64,000 nucleotides of DNA from Oscillospiraceae bacterium (GTDB lineage: Bacteria; Bacillota; Clostridia; Oscillospirales; Acutalibacteraceae): positions 43,349 to 107,348 of the forward strand of contig SVQA01000007.1 in NCBI GenBank assembly GCA_015065545.1, read 5' to 3'. Below are positions 17,439-25,794 of the stretch, one piece after another. Each line of letters opens with the position of its first letter. Position 1 is the stretch's first letter. Made by a program: the position numbers and the translations under genes. The notes beneath the pieces are model-generated. The model saw only the letters and a list, made by a program, of their open reading frames with translations. It was not told where the DNA came from and searched no databases.

Positions 17439-18127
17439 TATCTTTTGGCACCACCTTTCTTAACTGCACCCTCAGATTCGAAATCGACAATTTCTGCAAA
17501 CACAGGAATTGTGTACATTTTAAAAAGGTCGTCTGATGCTTTGATAGTGGTATCTACAATCTCAATTATAATTGAAATAAGGATTGAAATAATAAGACCG
17601 GCAACAAAGCCAATAAGAGCATATCTTGTCTCGTTGGGTGAAGAATGCCTGGAAGGTGCACTTGCATCAAAGCCAAGAGCCTGAGCTTTACCGTCAGAGT
17701 AGTATTCACCGAACACCTCGGGAGCCTTATCTCTTAAGGCATTTGCAGTTGTTGCACAGACCTTTGCATCACCGCCGGATACTGTAATAGACAGTACGTT
17801 GGATTCGCTTACAGGCGAAATAGAAACACCGTAACCGCCGGGAATAAGCCTGAGCATATCTTCGCTGTAACGACAAATTGTTGCAAAATTCTCGGCAAGA
17901 GTAGTAGCAGGAGAAACAGCAGAAGCTGACATCTTATTCTGACCCTCTTCAACGAGGCTTTCTTTTGTATAGTTTACAACAATTCTTGTGCTTGCAGAAA
18001 ACCTCTTGGGAATGAAGTTGTCGGCATAAATATATGCACAAAGAGCAGTTACAACAGATACAATTACGACGAGTTTAATATGAGCTACTATCATTTTAAG
18101 AATATCGTTAATAGTAATATCTCTCAT
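17438..18127 (-). CDS. Wzz/CapA-type chain-length determinant and kinase activator
   Basis: Membrane partner of the tyrosine kinase, 229 aa from the ATG at 18127, with GGAG nine bases upstream; an ATG three codons earlier overlaps the ribosome-binding site. Two membrane helices flank an extracytoplasmic domain: residues about 15-37 (IVAHIKLVVIVSVVTALCAY) and about 170-193 (YALIGFVAGLIISILISIII). The short cytoplasmic tail would contact the kinase. An NxxP-like loop around YTKESLVEEGQNK follows helix 1, as in CapA/CpsC proteins. The pair is translationally coupled. Confidence 0.88.
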   Translation of the reverse strand: MRDITINDILKMIVAHIKLVVIVSVVTALCAYIYADNFIPKRFSASTRIVVNYTKESLVEEGQNKMSASAVSPATTLAENFATICRYSEDMLRLIPGGYGVSISPVSESNVLSITVSGGDAKVCATTANALRDKAPEVFGEYYSDGKAQALGFDASAPSRHSSPNETRYALIGFVAGLIISILISIIIEIVDTTIKASDDLFKMYTIPVFAEIVDFESEGAVKKGGAKR

Positions 18128-18260
18128 CCGTACCATCTCCTTACATTATATTCCTGTATACACTGAACATATCTTTTTAATTTTAAATCATATACAGAGT
18201 TTTTTAATTCCATAATAGAATTAAGCGTATATTATTTAAATACTTTTTATAAATTTAATA

Positions 18261-19502
18261 TCATCCGAGAATACTCAGAAGCACACCTGCGGCAACTGCG
18301 GAACCGATAACACCGGCAACGTTGGGACCCATTGCGTGCATAAGCAGGAAGTTTGAGGGGTTCTCAGACTGACCGACTTTGTTGGCAACACGGGCTGCCA
18401 TAGGAACTGCAGAAACGCCTGCAGAGCCGATGAGGGGATTAACCTTGCCCTTTGTAAAGATATACATAAGCTTGCCGAAAAAGACACCAAAAGTAGTACC
18501 AAGGCAGAATGCGGCAAGTCCGAGGCCGATAATCTTAAGAGTATCTGCTCTGAGGAAGACATCGCCTGTAGCGGTAGCACCAACAGTAAGACCCAGGAAT
18601 ATTGTGATAATATTCATAAGTTCGTTCTGAGCTGTTTTGAAGATTCTGTCAACAACTCCGCTCTCTTTGAAGAGATTACCGAGCATCAGCATACCTACAA
18701 GAGGAGCCGCGCTGGGCAGAAGCAGAGCACAAACAATAGTAACGATTATAGGGAACAGAATTTTCTCAAGCTTGGATACAGGACGAAGCTGCTGCATAAC
18801 AACAGATCGTTCCTTCTTTGTAGTAAGTGCCTTCATAATGGGAGGCTGAATAATAGGAACAAGAGCCATATATGAGTAAGCCGCTACAGCAATTGGTCCG
18901 AGCAGATGGTCTGCAAGCTTTGATGTGACGTAAATTGCAGTAGGTCCGTCTGCACCGCCGATAATACCGATTGCACCTGCTTCCTGCCCTGTAAAGCCCA
19001 GCAGAATTGCAACGATAAAGGTAAAGAAAATACCAATCTGTGCTGCAGCACCAAGGATAAAGCTCTTGGGATTAGCAATAAGAGGACCGAAGTCGGTCAT
19101 ACATCCGATACCAAGGAAGATAAGCGGAGGATATATACCCAGCTTTACACCTTGATAGAGATAATAAAGAAGTCCGCCGTATTCGGGAACTTTGTAATAA
19201 TCAACACCATTGAGAGTTTCAATAGCATAGTTTGCTGCTTCACCGCCGTGGCTTGCCATATATTCGCTGACAGGCACAAGCTCGTTTGAAGGAGCAGCCA
19301 TAATAGGCGGATAAAGATTAACAATAAGCATACCGAAGGCTATGGGAAGAAGCAAAAGAGGCTCGTACTGCTTTTTGATTGCAAGATAAAGAAGTACACA
19401 GGAGATTGCAATCATTACATAGTTTTTCCAGTTAAGAGCAACAAGACCCGAGTCATAGAAAAGACCTACCAGGGCTTGCCAGAATCCGTTGAGCATATCC
19501 AT
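18261..19502 (-). CDS. oadB: Sodium-translocating decarboxylase, beta subunit
   Basis: Integral membrane subunit (OadB/MmdB/GcdB family) that couples decarboxylation of biotin-bound CO2 to sodium export. The protein is 413 aa from the ATG at 19502, with GGAGGG upstream; its ATG overlaps the gamma-subunit stop (TAATG). About eleven hydrophobic segments are visible. The diagnostic LGFTGQEAGAIGIIGGADGPTAIYVTSKLA carries the conserved Asp of the sodium site. The carboxyltransferase alpha subunit and a biotin-carrier gene are not in the window, so the substrate (oxaloacetate, methylmalonyl-CoA or glutaconyl-CoA) is undetermined. Confidence 0.94.
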   Translation of the reverse strand: MDMLNGFWQALVGLFYDSGLVALNWKNYVMIAISCVLLYLAIKKQYEPLLLLPIAFGMLIVNLYPPIMAAPSNELVPVSEYMASHGGEAANYAIETLNGVDYYKVPEYGGLLYYLYQGVKLGIYPPLIFLGIGCMTDFGPLIANPKSFILGAAAQIGIFFTFIVAILLGFTGQEAGAIGIIGGADGPTAIYVTSKLADHLLGPIAVAAYSYMALVPIIQPPIMKALTTKKERSVVMQQLRPVSKLEKILFPIIVTIVCALLLPSAAPLVGMLMLGNLFKESGVVDRIFKTAQNELMNIITIFLGLTVGATATGDVFLRADTLKIIGLGLAAFCLGTTFGVFFGKLMYIFTKGKVNPLIGSAGVSAVPMAARVANKVGQSENPSNFLLMHAMGPNVAGVIGSAVAAGVLLSILG

Positions 19503-19951
19503 TAAAGCAGTCCCTCCGATCTCATTGCAGGAATATTCTGTGCAAGACCTGCACTCGCCCATTCATTTCTATTGTTATTGGCAGGGCGGATACCGGTGAT
19601 TCTGACCTTCTTGCCCTTTGAATAAAAGGCTTCAACCGCCGCAGTAATAACTGCAACTGTCTGAAGGTCAAGACCCTCGTCGGCTGTTTCTTCTGCTACA
19701 GAAGGCATAGGAACTGCAGGCTCGGCATTGGTAACATTTGATTTATTCTTTTTGTTCTCAGCCTTCTTCTGAGCCGAATACACAATACCCGAATAAATCT
19801 TGATTATACCTATGAGAAGTAACAACACCATAAAAACAACAACAAAACCGGTTACCAAAATAATAACTGATTCATTGCCAGAAGATTCTTCTGCTACTTT
19901 TTGAGTGTCGTTAAGAACTTGAGTTGTTTGCTCAATTGATAGTAACTGCAT
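19502..19951 (-). CDS. Sodium pump decarboxylase, gamma subunit (OadG-like)
   Basis: The protein is 149 aa from the ATG at 19951, with GGAGG nine bases upstream. One membrane helix at about residues 29-52 (VIILVTGFVVVFMVLLLLIG) is followed by the Lys-rich SAQKKAENKKNK and a Pro/Ala linker, then a short C-terminal domain with VAVITAAVEAFYSKGKKVRITGIRP. That layout fits OadG-family subunits that stabilise the alpha-beta complex. It is co-translated with the beta subunit. Confidence 0.8.
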   Translation of the reverse strand: MQLLSIEQTTQVLNDTQKVAEESSGNESVIILVTGFVVVFMVLLLLIGIIKIYSGIVYSAQKKAENKKNKSNVTNAEPAVPMPSVAEETADEGLDLQTVAVITAAVEAFYSKGKKVRITGIRPANNNRNEWASAGLAQNIPAMRSEGLL

Positions 19952-19991
19952 AAGCAACTGCCTCCTTAACAGATTATGCTGAAAATTGAAA

Positions 19992-20016
19992 ATGGTAAAA
20001 CTAACCTTTTTACCAT
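19992..20016. repeat. Inverted repeat in the oadGB leader
   Basis: Perfect 9-bp inverted repeat ATGGTAAAA with a 7-base loop, about 40-65 bases upstream of the gamma-subunit start. It has no T-tract, so an operator or a leader hairpin is more likely than a terminator. Confidence 0.55.
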
Positions 20017-20035
20017 ATATTTATACTTATATATT

Positions 20036-20064
20036 ATATTATACTTTTTTAAAACATTTTTCAA
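20036..20064 (-). promoter_or_regulatory. Candidate promoter of oadGB
   Basis: Minus strand TTGAAA (20059-20064), 17-base spacer, TAATAT (20036-20041). The region is very AT-rich, so other registers are possible. Confidence 0.4.
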
Positions 20065-20073
20065 TAGCAAATG

Positions 20074-20104
20074 AAAAAAACCGTCGAAAAATTTTCGGCG
20101 GTTT
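20074..20104 (-). terminator. Intrinsic terminator of the sipL-spoIVA operon
   Basis: 13-bp stem (AAACCGCCGAAAA on the minus strand, one G-U pair) followed by seven T residues. It lies 66 bases past the spoIVA stop. Confidence 0.9.
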
Positions 20105-20169
20105 AATCTTTTTATAAAAAAGCAGGAATTATTAAAAACAAGAATCATCCCCTGCCCTTTTGAAAATCT

Positions 20170-21648
20170 CTATAAAATTATACAGATAAGTCCGTTACAA
20201 CCATCGTTTATTATCTTCTCAATGGTTTCTGTAAGCTTGCGACGAGCATCAGAAGGCATACGATAAAGCTTATTATGAAGACTCTCATTTACAAGTTCAT
20301 TCAAGGATTTCCCAAAAATATCTGAATTCCAGATTTTTACCGGATCCTCTTCAAACTTATTAAGAAGAGATTTCACAAGATCCTCCGATTGCTGTTCACT
20401 GCCGACTAAGGGTGTAACCTCGGCGAAAGTTTCTATCTTCATCATGTGTACAGAGGGAGCTGATGCCTTAAGCTTTACTCCGTATTTGCCACTCTGCTTT
20501 ACAATCTGAGGCTCTTCCAATGTGAGCTCATCCATTGTGGGCATAACAATGCCATAGCCGTTCTGAAGCACATCTTCGTAGGCTTTTGCTATACGCTCGT
20601 ATTTATCCTTTTTACCAGAGAGCTCCGAAAAACAACTGAGCAGTGCTTTCTCGTCAGATATATCCTGCCCTGTATGCTCCGAGAGAACTTTAAAGAAAAG
20701 AGAGCTGTCAAGAACTATGCTCAGATCTGCTCTGCCACTGCCCATATCAAGTGAACTTAGCCTTGAAGAAACTATATATTCGTTTGCGCATATTGCCTCT
20801 GCAACCTGCTGAATCTCTCTCAGCTTTGAAATTTCGCTTGCGGCAGAGGTTATTGTTTCGAAAATACTGGATTTAAGCCAATGGTCTTTTGGCAGGGAGA
20901 CTACCCATGAGGGTATATCAACACAGATTTCCTGCACAGGAAACTCGAAAAGAATCTGTGCCAAAATACGCTTTATCTGTGTTTCGTCAAGCTCTAAGCA
21001 GGATATGGGAATTACAGGTACCATATACTTCGCTGCAAGGTCTGAAGCAAGCTTTACAGATTCCTCTGATGAAGGTTCAAGACAGTTGAGAAGCATTATG
21101 AAGGGCTTATCAATTTCTTTAAGCTCATTTACCACTCTTTCTTCTGCTTCCACATAGTCTTCTCTGGGAATATCTGTTACAGAGCCGTCTGTGGTAATTA
21201 CAAGACCTATTGTGCTATGGTCTATGATTACCTTCTTTGTACCGTATTCTGCGGCTTTATCAAAGGGAATTTCTGTATCGAACCAGGGAGTCTTAACCAT
21301 TCGGGGTGTGTCTTCTTCGATATACCCCAGAGCACTCTCTACTATGTAACCCACGCAATCAATCATTCTGACAGAGAGAGTTACATTTTCGCCCAAGTCA
21401 ATCTGCACAGCATCTTCGGGTATGAATTTAGGCTCAGTAGTCATTATTGTTCTGCCTGCCGCCGACTGAGGAAGCTCGTCGTTTGCCCGCTCTCTTCTGT
21501 AATCATCGCTTATATTAGGAATAACCAAGGTATCCATAAATCGTTTTGTGAAAGTGGATTTACCGGTGCGAACAGGACCTACCACACCGATATAAATATT
21601 ACCGCCTGTGCGGTTAGCTATGTCCTGATAGATGTTTCTTTGTTCCAT
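20170..21648 (-). CDS. spoIVA: Stage IV sporulation protein A (spore coat ATPase)
   Basis: Cytoskeletal ATPase that polymerises on the forespore surface to form the coat basement layer; in Bacillus it is anchored by SpoVM. The protein is 492 aa, the family length, beginning MEQRNIYQDIANRTGGNIYIG. Walker A is GPVRTGKST at residues 24-32, and the switch region GRTIMTTEPKFIPE and the MIDCVGY Walker B-like motif follow. The middle and C-terminal domains are present in full. It lies 42 bp downstream of the SipL-like gene, and the pair ends in a strong terminator. Expression in the mother cell under sigma-E is expected and agrees with the promoter found upstream of the pair. Confidence 0.97.
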   Translation of the reverse strand: MEQRNIYQDIANRTGGNIYIGVVGPVRTGKSTFTKRFMDTLVIPNISDDYRRERANDELPQSAAGRTIMTTEPKFIPEDAVQIDLGENVTLSVRMIDCVGYIVESALGYIEEDTPRMVKTPWFDTEIPFDKAAEYGTKKVIIDHSTIGLVITTDGSVTDIPREDYVEAEERVVNELKEIDKPFIMLLNCLEPSSEESVKLASDLAAKYMVPVIPISCLELDETQIKRILAQILFEFPVQEICVDIPSWVVSLPKDHWLKSSIFETITSAASEISKLREIQQVAEAICANEYIVSSRLSSLDMGSGRADLSIVLDSSLFFKVLSEHTGQDISDEKALLSCFSELSGKKDKYERIAKAYEDVLQNGYGIVMPTMDELTLEEPQIVKQSGKYGVKLKASAPSVHMMKIETFAEVTPLVGSEQQSEDLVKSLLNKFEEDPVKIWNSDIFGKSLNELVNESLHNKLYRMPSDARRKLTETIEKIINDGCNGLICIIL

Positions 21649-21690
21649 TCTTTTGCCTCCTGAGAGATAATTATAATACAGATAAATTGA

Positions 21691-23220
21691 TTAAGATTTG
21701 AGTATTTTAAGCATACGGGAAACGGATAGCTCTTCTTCGGTCAAGTCGTTTTCTTCGCAAATAGATTTAAGAGAGGTAGAATACCTTTTTGCAATATCCC
21801 AAACCTTTTCGCCCTTACTTGCAAAATACAGAACCAGAGAGTTTTCTCCCATAGGACTTGCAGACGCTGAGGATGATACTGCGGATTTTACCTGACGGAC
21901 TGAAGTTTCTTTGCCTGCCACAGCATAAAGACGCATATCAAGACGAAGCTCAAGCTCGTTATTATCACTCATACGAAAGCTCAGAGATGTAATAGCAGAT
22001 GAACAATATTTGGCAAATGTATAGTCTTTATCCAAGGCTTCCTTTAAATCCACATCTATTTGCCTATCAATGCAAATGAGCTCGCCTTCTTCTGAAAAGC
22101 CCAGAATAGATACATTTACTTTGCCAAAGAAGTGAAGAGTATTATCTTTAATCTCTGCTTTCACCGTGGGTGCATCGTTATAAATATCAAGGATTCTGCA
22201 TATTTTTCTCTCACCCAGATAGAGAGGAGATTTGATAGAGGTATTAACATTTACGGGACGTACAGACTCGCAAAGGGTAATGTGTTCAAAAGAAAGATCG
22301 GTATTGGATTCTATTGAATAAGCATCGGTTACAAAAGAGACCATACTATTCCTATAGCCCATAAGGGTAACACATAGCTTGGCATCAATTGAAAGTGTGG
22401 GCTCCTCTGAAAGCATTTCGGATTTTAAAAGCAAATCGTAATTTAAAACATCAAGACTCAAGTCGGAAATATCCCAATCGTTGTCCTTTGCATCAATTGA
22501 CTGAGAAAACGGAAAAACATAGACAAACCTGTCGCACTCTCCTGCCTGAGCGTCACAGATATAGAGCATACGCAGGGTGATTTCGCCTTTTAGATTAAGC
22601 TTACCAATCGACTTTGAAAAATCGGTAACAACTGCAGACATCTCGCTTCGAATTATGGATTCCACACGATTCTTGGCACTCAGAGGCACTGCTTCCGCAA
22701 CTGTGAACTGTTCCTGTGTAAACTCACAAAGCTCACACACTTCTTCGGATTTGGTGAGAACCTGCAGTTCATCCTCCTCTGTATCTTCAGTTAAAGAGGA
22801 CACAGACCTTGTAATCATTGATGCATAAAGAGTGAAGGCTCCGTGAACAGTGAGTCTGCGGGGAGTCAATGCTCTGCAATTAAGATATTCCTGCTTGGCA
22901 TTAACCAGGATGATATGCTCGGAAACCTCGGCATTTACGGGAATTGTTGCTGAAAAAGGTACTGTCTGCTCGCAACATCTGAGTGCGTTTTTACTTTGAT
23001 CGCAATAGAGTATTCTGACAATAGAAGCACCGTCTATGCGAAGCTCGCCTGCAGAGAAGGTACGGCTGAAAATTTTGGGGGTTAAACTGCATTTAAGTAT
23101 CTTTTCAATATCGGCACAGTAATCGGCAAGGGTAAAATCCAAATCCACGGGTTGTTGTACTGCGGTGTTCAGGATTTCGCTTGTGTTCAAATAGATTCGT
23201 GATTTAAAGGTATAGTCCAT
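21691..23220 (-). CDS. sipL: SipL-like spore morphogenesis protein (DUF3794 + LysM)
   Basis: The protein is 509 aa. It contains repeated DUF3794-type (SPOCS) segments, the first around residues 27-140, and a C-terminal LysM-like domain at about residues 460-509 (LYFASKGEKVWDIAKRYSTSLKSICEENDL). This is the layout of C. difficile SipL, which binds SpoIVA through its LysM domain and is needed for coat encasement. Its position directly before spoIVA on the same strand supports a joint function. An AAGGAGAG ribosome-binding site precedes the ATG. Confidence 0.87.
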   Translation of the reverse strand: MDYTFKSRIYLNTSEILNTAVQQPVDLDFTLADYCADIEKILKCSLTPKIFSRTFSAGELRIDGASIVRILYCDQSKNALRCCEQTVPFSATIPVNAEVSEHIILVNAKQEYLNCRALTPRRLTVHGAFTLYASMITRSVSSLTEDTEEDELQVLTKSEEVCELCEFTQEQFTVAEAVPLSAKNRVESIIRSEMSAVVTDFSKSIGKLNLKGEITLRMLYICDAQAGECDRFVYVFPFSQSIDAKDNDWDISDLSLDVLNYDLLLKSEMLSEEPTLSIDAKLCVTLMGYRNSMVSFVTDAYSIESNTDLSFEHITLCESVRPVNVNTSIKSPLYLGERKICRILDIYNDAPTVKAEIKDNTLHFFGKVNVSILGFSEEGELICIDRQIDVDLKEALDKDYTFAKYCSSAITSLSFRMSDNNELELRLDMRLYAVAGKETSVRQVKSAVSSSASASPMGENSLVLYFASKGEKVWDIAKRYSTSLKSICEENDLTEEELSVSRMLKILKS

Positions 23221-23250
23221 ATTTTTTCTCTCCTTTTATGTTCTACAACC

Positions 23251-23279
23251 ATTCTATTAAGAGAGCCTTTAAAATATGC
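23251..23279 (-). promoter_or_regulatory. Candidate sigma-E promoter of sipL-spoIVA
   Basis: Minus strand GCATATT (23273-23279) matches the sigma-E -35 consensus KMATATT. A 14-base spacer is followed by AATAGAAT (23251-23258), six of eight matches to CATACAAT. It would start transcription about 24 bases before the sipL start codon. Confidence 0.6.
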
Positions 23280-23281
23280 AC

Positions 23282-23314
23282 AAAAAAGAGCCACCGCAAT
23301 TGCGATGACTCTTT
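23282..23314 (-). terminator. Intrinsic terminator after the dockerin protein gene
   Basis: 13-bp stem with two G-U pairs (AAAGAGTCATCGC on the minus strand, loop AATT) followed by six T residues, 20 bases past the stop codon. Confidence 0.9.
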
Positions 23315-23333
23315 ATAAGCAAAAAATATCAGA

Positions 23334-25310
23334 TTAAACTGCTACAGGCTCACCAACGGGAGTATTCACCGAAAGACCTGCTACATACTTCTGGATGGTT
23401 GTTGCATCTTTAACGTTGATTTCTGTATCGACGTTTGCATCTGCGCAAATCTGTGCTTCATCCTTAAAGTTTTTCTCAAGACCTGCAACTACCTTCTGGA
23501 TAAGGGTTGCATCCTTAACGTTAACAACACCGCTCATATCAGCATCACCAAGAAGGAACTGACCGGGATTTGTATCAGGGTTTGAGGGATTTGTGGGATT
23601 GGAAGGTGTTGTGGGGTTAGAGGGAGTTGTAGGATTGGAAGGTTTAGTGGGATTAGAGGGAGTTGTGGGATTAGTAGGAACAGAGGGCTGTGTGGGCTTT
23701 GTTGAAGGCTTTGTGGGTGTGTTACCGCCTGTGGAGCCTGCAAGAAGCTTACCTACACGAGCAAGAGGAACTGTGATATGGTCTGCATCTTCCTTCTCGT
23801 GAGATGTGGTGGGATCCTTGCTGTACTCTTCGGCTGCATTGTCCCACATTGAGGGGTCTGCAGGCAAACAGTTAACACCGGATGTACCGAAGGTTGCAAC
23901 CTTCATAAGACCGATACCGTTCGACTCAAGATAGCTTGCATCAATGCCAAGGAGATCAAGCGGAATAGACATCTCGTAGAACATATCAAGGCTCTTCTTG
24001 TGCTCGGGATCTGCATAAAAATCAATCCATTTGTTGCTATCGTCAAGAGTATCGCCGGGTGTACGGTTATTATAGTGACCATAGCCCTCGTCAATACCCC
24101 AGAGATTCTGGCTGATTGTAGAATTACCCCACATAAGCTTAATACCTGACTGGCGGGTTTCGTTATAAACTATCTTACCGTCATCGTCTGCTTTATATAC
24201 GAAGGGGCCGTTTGAACCGTTTGTAGAGAAAGCTACAACTGTGTCGACGTGAGCGTCAAGAGTAATTCCGCTATCCCACACAGTTGCACCGGAAGTAACA
24301 GTACCGTTACCTTCGATAGAAGGATCCGTGCTGAAATACATAAATACAGGCAGGTTGTAAATCCAGAGGTTACCCTGTGTAAGAGGGAAATTGTCAGAGG
24401 GTGCAATAGCATCCTGAACGTTTGCTACCTCCCACATAAGATAGAGGTTGGAATTATCCCATGCTGCATAGAGAGCATAGTCGTCGATTGCGATTTCGTG
24501 CATTGAGCTAGGACGATATACACGGGGGTCGTCGTTTGCAACGCCCTGTGCAATAAGCATAGAGCTGTCCCAATCGGAGATAGAACCGTCGATTGTGATG
24601 GAAGCCTTCTTACCAACCTGACCATCGGGGTTAGTTGAATAGTAACCGTCAAGAGCAGGTGCTGTAGAGCCGTCGCTGTCGCCACCTGCAGAAGCCTCTT
24701 TCTTTGTGTATGTAGCGGAAGAAGTAACTGTTCCGTTTGCATTTGTTGCAGAAACGAAGAGAGTTGTTGTGGCACCTACTGCTGTGTTAGCACCGAGAAC
24801 TACATCTGCAGAGTTTGTGAAGGACTGCTGTGCACCGCCGTCTACTGTATAATAAGCGGAGTCTGCATTCTTAACAGAAACATTAACAGTAACTGTTTCT
24901 GTCTTAAAGGAAGAGCCATCCTTCTTGCCGATCATAATTGTGGGTTCGGCTGAAGAAATATCGTAAGTTTCCCATTTGCCTGTATCCATAATATAGATAT
25001 TGTTAGCACCGGGATATGTAAGGTCATCTGTCTGGGAAGAGCCGTTGTTAAAGATAACATTAGCAAAAGCCTTATCTGGTGTATAAGAGAAAACACCATC
25101 ACCCTCGGCTGTCATGGGGAGACCGGGCCAACCTGCGTTCTGGTCGGATGTGGAGTTCCACATATAGCAGTTGGGTGTACCGTAAGTTGAGGACACCTTA
25201 ACGTAAACTGTATCGCCTGCAGCAGAGACGGATACAGAAGCTATTACCACACAGCTGATAGTCAGCATCAGCACAAGCAGTAATGAAAGTAATTTCTTTG
25301 AAAATTTCAT
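23334..25310 (-). CDS. Secreted dockerin protein with starch-binding-like N-terminus
   Basis: The protein is 658 aa from the ATG at 25310, with AAGGAGG nine bases upstream. It has a signal peptide at residues 1-31 (KFSKKLLSLLLVLMLTISC, cleaved near VSAAG). Residues about 33-120 resemble a CBM26-type starch-binding module (VYVKVSSTYGTPNCYMWNS, NAGWPGLPM, FNNG). A bacterial Ig-like segment follows, then a large domain at about 215-530 like family 9 sugar-binding domains (ITIDGSISDWDSS, NLYLMWEVANV). A Pro/Thr/Ser linker of PSNPTTPSNPT repeats leads to a dockerin of two EF-hand-like repeats (GDADMSGVVNVKDATLIQK and ADANVDTEINVKDATTIQK). Most likely it is a cell-surface or amylosome-type glycan binder; no catalytic domain was recognised. 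Confidence 0.85.
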   Translation of the reverse strand: MKFSKKLLSLLLVLMLTISCVVIASVSVSAAGDTVYVKVSSTYGTPNCYMWNSTSDQNAGWPGLPMTAEGDGVFSYTPDKAFANVIFNNGSSQTDDLTYPGANNIYIMDTGKWETYDISSAEPTIMIGKKDGSSFKTETVTVNVSVKNADSAYYTVDGGAQQSFTNSADVVLGANTAVGATTTLFVSATNANGTVTSSATYTKKEASAGGDSDGSTAPALDGYYSTNPDGQVGKKASITIDGSISDWDSSMLIAQGVANDDPRVYRPSSMHEIAIDDYALYAAWDNSNLYLMWEVANVQDAIAPSDNFPLTQGNLWIYNLPVFMYFSTDPSIEGNGTVTSGATVWDSGITLDAHVDTVVAFSTNGSNGPFVYKADDDGKIVYNETRQSGIKLMWGNSTISQNLWGIDEGYGHYNNRTPGDTLDDSNKWIDFYADPEHKKSLDMFYEMSIPLDLLGIDASYLESNGIGLMKVATFGTSGVNCLPADPSMWDNAAEEYSKDPTTSHEKEDADHITVPLARVGKLLAGSTGGNTPTKPSTKPTQPSVPTNPTTPSNPTKPSNPTTPSNPTTPSNPTNPSNPDTNPGQFLLGDADMSGVVNVKDATLIQKVVAGLEKNFKDEAQICADANVDTEINVKDATTIQKYVAGLSVNTPVGEPVAV

Positions 25311-25441
25311 AGCAAAAACCTCCTTATTTAATGTAATTATCCTAACAGAATCCTTTGATGTTTGCAAGATAATTTTTGCAAATTTTGGTAATTTAGATAA
25401 TTTTTAGCCATTTGCTTGTTCAAATGTATTCGCACCTTTAT

Positions 25442-25475
25442 AAAAAAATAAAGCAATGCGTAAATGCACTGCTTT
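25442..25475 (-). terminator. Terminator of the spoVM-like transcription unit
   Basis: 10-bp stem (AAAGCAGTGC on the minus strand, one mismatch, six-base loop) followed by a run of T with one A. It lies about 90 bases past the 29-codon gene. Confidence 0.8.
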
Positions 25476-25526
25476 AAAAATGTAAATAAATATTTTTCTC
25501 GCCCTTTTTGTCGGCTTGCCAATCCA

Positions 25527-25546
25527 CCTCCCTCTGATGAGGGAGG
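25527..25546. repeat. Short GC-rich palindrome
   Basis: CCTCCCTC, loop TGAT, GAGGGAGG: a perfect 8-bp stem with partial outer pairing (TGCC and GGCA). A related CCTCCC...GAGGG arrangement occurs at 26921-26942, past the pseudouridine synthase gene, suggesting a dispersed intergenic palindrome family. Confidence 0.5.
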
Positions 25547-25564
25547 CATGGCATTGTAGTTTTA

Positions 25565-25654
25565 TTATTGCTTAGGTTTTTCTTTTCGGATTTTGTAAAA
25601 CTTTCGCAAAAAGAAGGATATGAATCGGGGATTCTCTATAAGTACAACTTTCAT
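25565..25654 (-). CDS. spoVM: SpoVM-like 29-aa sporulation micropeptide
   Basis: A 29-codon gene beginning MKVVLIENPRFISFFLR. It aligns without gaps to Bacillus SpoVM (26 aa, recalled from the literature): Met-Lys start, Ile6, Pro9, basic residue 10, Phe11 and Arg17 are kept, followed by a Lys/Arg-rich tail. Pro9 in SpoVM is required for recognising the convex forespore membrane, where SpoVM recruits SpoIVA. A strong AGGAGGCG ribosome-binding site lies six bases upstream. The ATG overlaps the TGA of the 47-aa gene (ATGA). spoIVA and sipL lie 2.3-5.5 kb away. The assignment rests on motif and context in a very short protein. Confidence 0.8.
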   Translation of the reverse strand: MKVVLIENPRFISFFLRKFYKIRKEKPKQ

Positions 25655-25794
25655 CTTACACGCCTCCTGAACATATTACAGATAACAATGATTGTTATTG
25701 CCGCCACCACAACCACAAACTCGTATGGCAGACAGCTCGCGACTAAAAGCCCCGCGGCAAACCAGATACATCGGCTACTGCAAAAGCCTCTCAT
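25651..25794 (-). CDS. 47-aa Cys-containing membrane microprotein upstream of spoVM
   Basis: Starts at the ATG at 25792-25794 with GAGG eight bases upstream; an ATG two codons earlier is too close to that site. The N-terminus has two cysteines (MRGFCSSRC), then AAGLLVASCLPYEFVVVVAA and a further hydrophobic run ending in a basic tail RRRVR, giving one or two membrane helices. It is coupled to the SpoVM-like gene by an ATGA overlap. I recall similar small Cys/Leu/Ala proteins in other Clostridia but can give no function. Clean start signals, coupling and a shared terminator argue that it is real. Confidence 0.72.
   Translation of the reverse strand: MRGFCSSRCIWFAAGLLVASCLPYEFVVVVAAITIIVICNMFRRRVR

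Larger units (their letters stand above)
25311..25650. other. Intergenic stretch with terminator and palindrome
   Basis: No credible gene. It holds the 3' end of the spoVM-like transcript: a GC-rich palindrome at 25527-25546 and a terminator at 25442-25475. Nearer the dockerin gene it is AT-rich and should contain that gene's promoter, which I could not pin down. A 70-codon open frame here starts inside the palindrome and lacks a ribosome-binding site. Confidence 0.7.

Noticed and set aside
19966..20148. 60-codon minus-strand open frame between spoIVA and oadG
   Set aside because: It runs through the spoIVA terminator and the oadGB promoter and leader and has no family resemblance.
23573..23720. 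Tandem DNA repeat within the 658-aa dockerin protein as a mobile or regulatory element
   Set aside because: It encodes the Pro/Thr/Ser linker (PSNPTTPSNPT units) and is explained by the protein.
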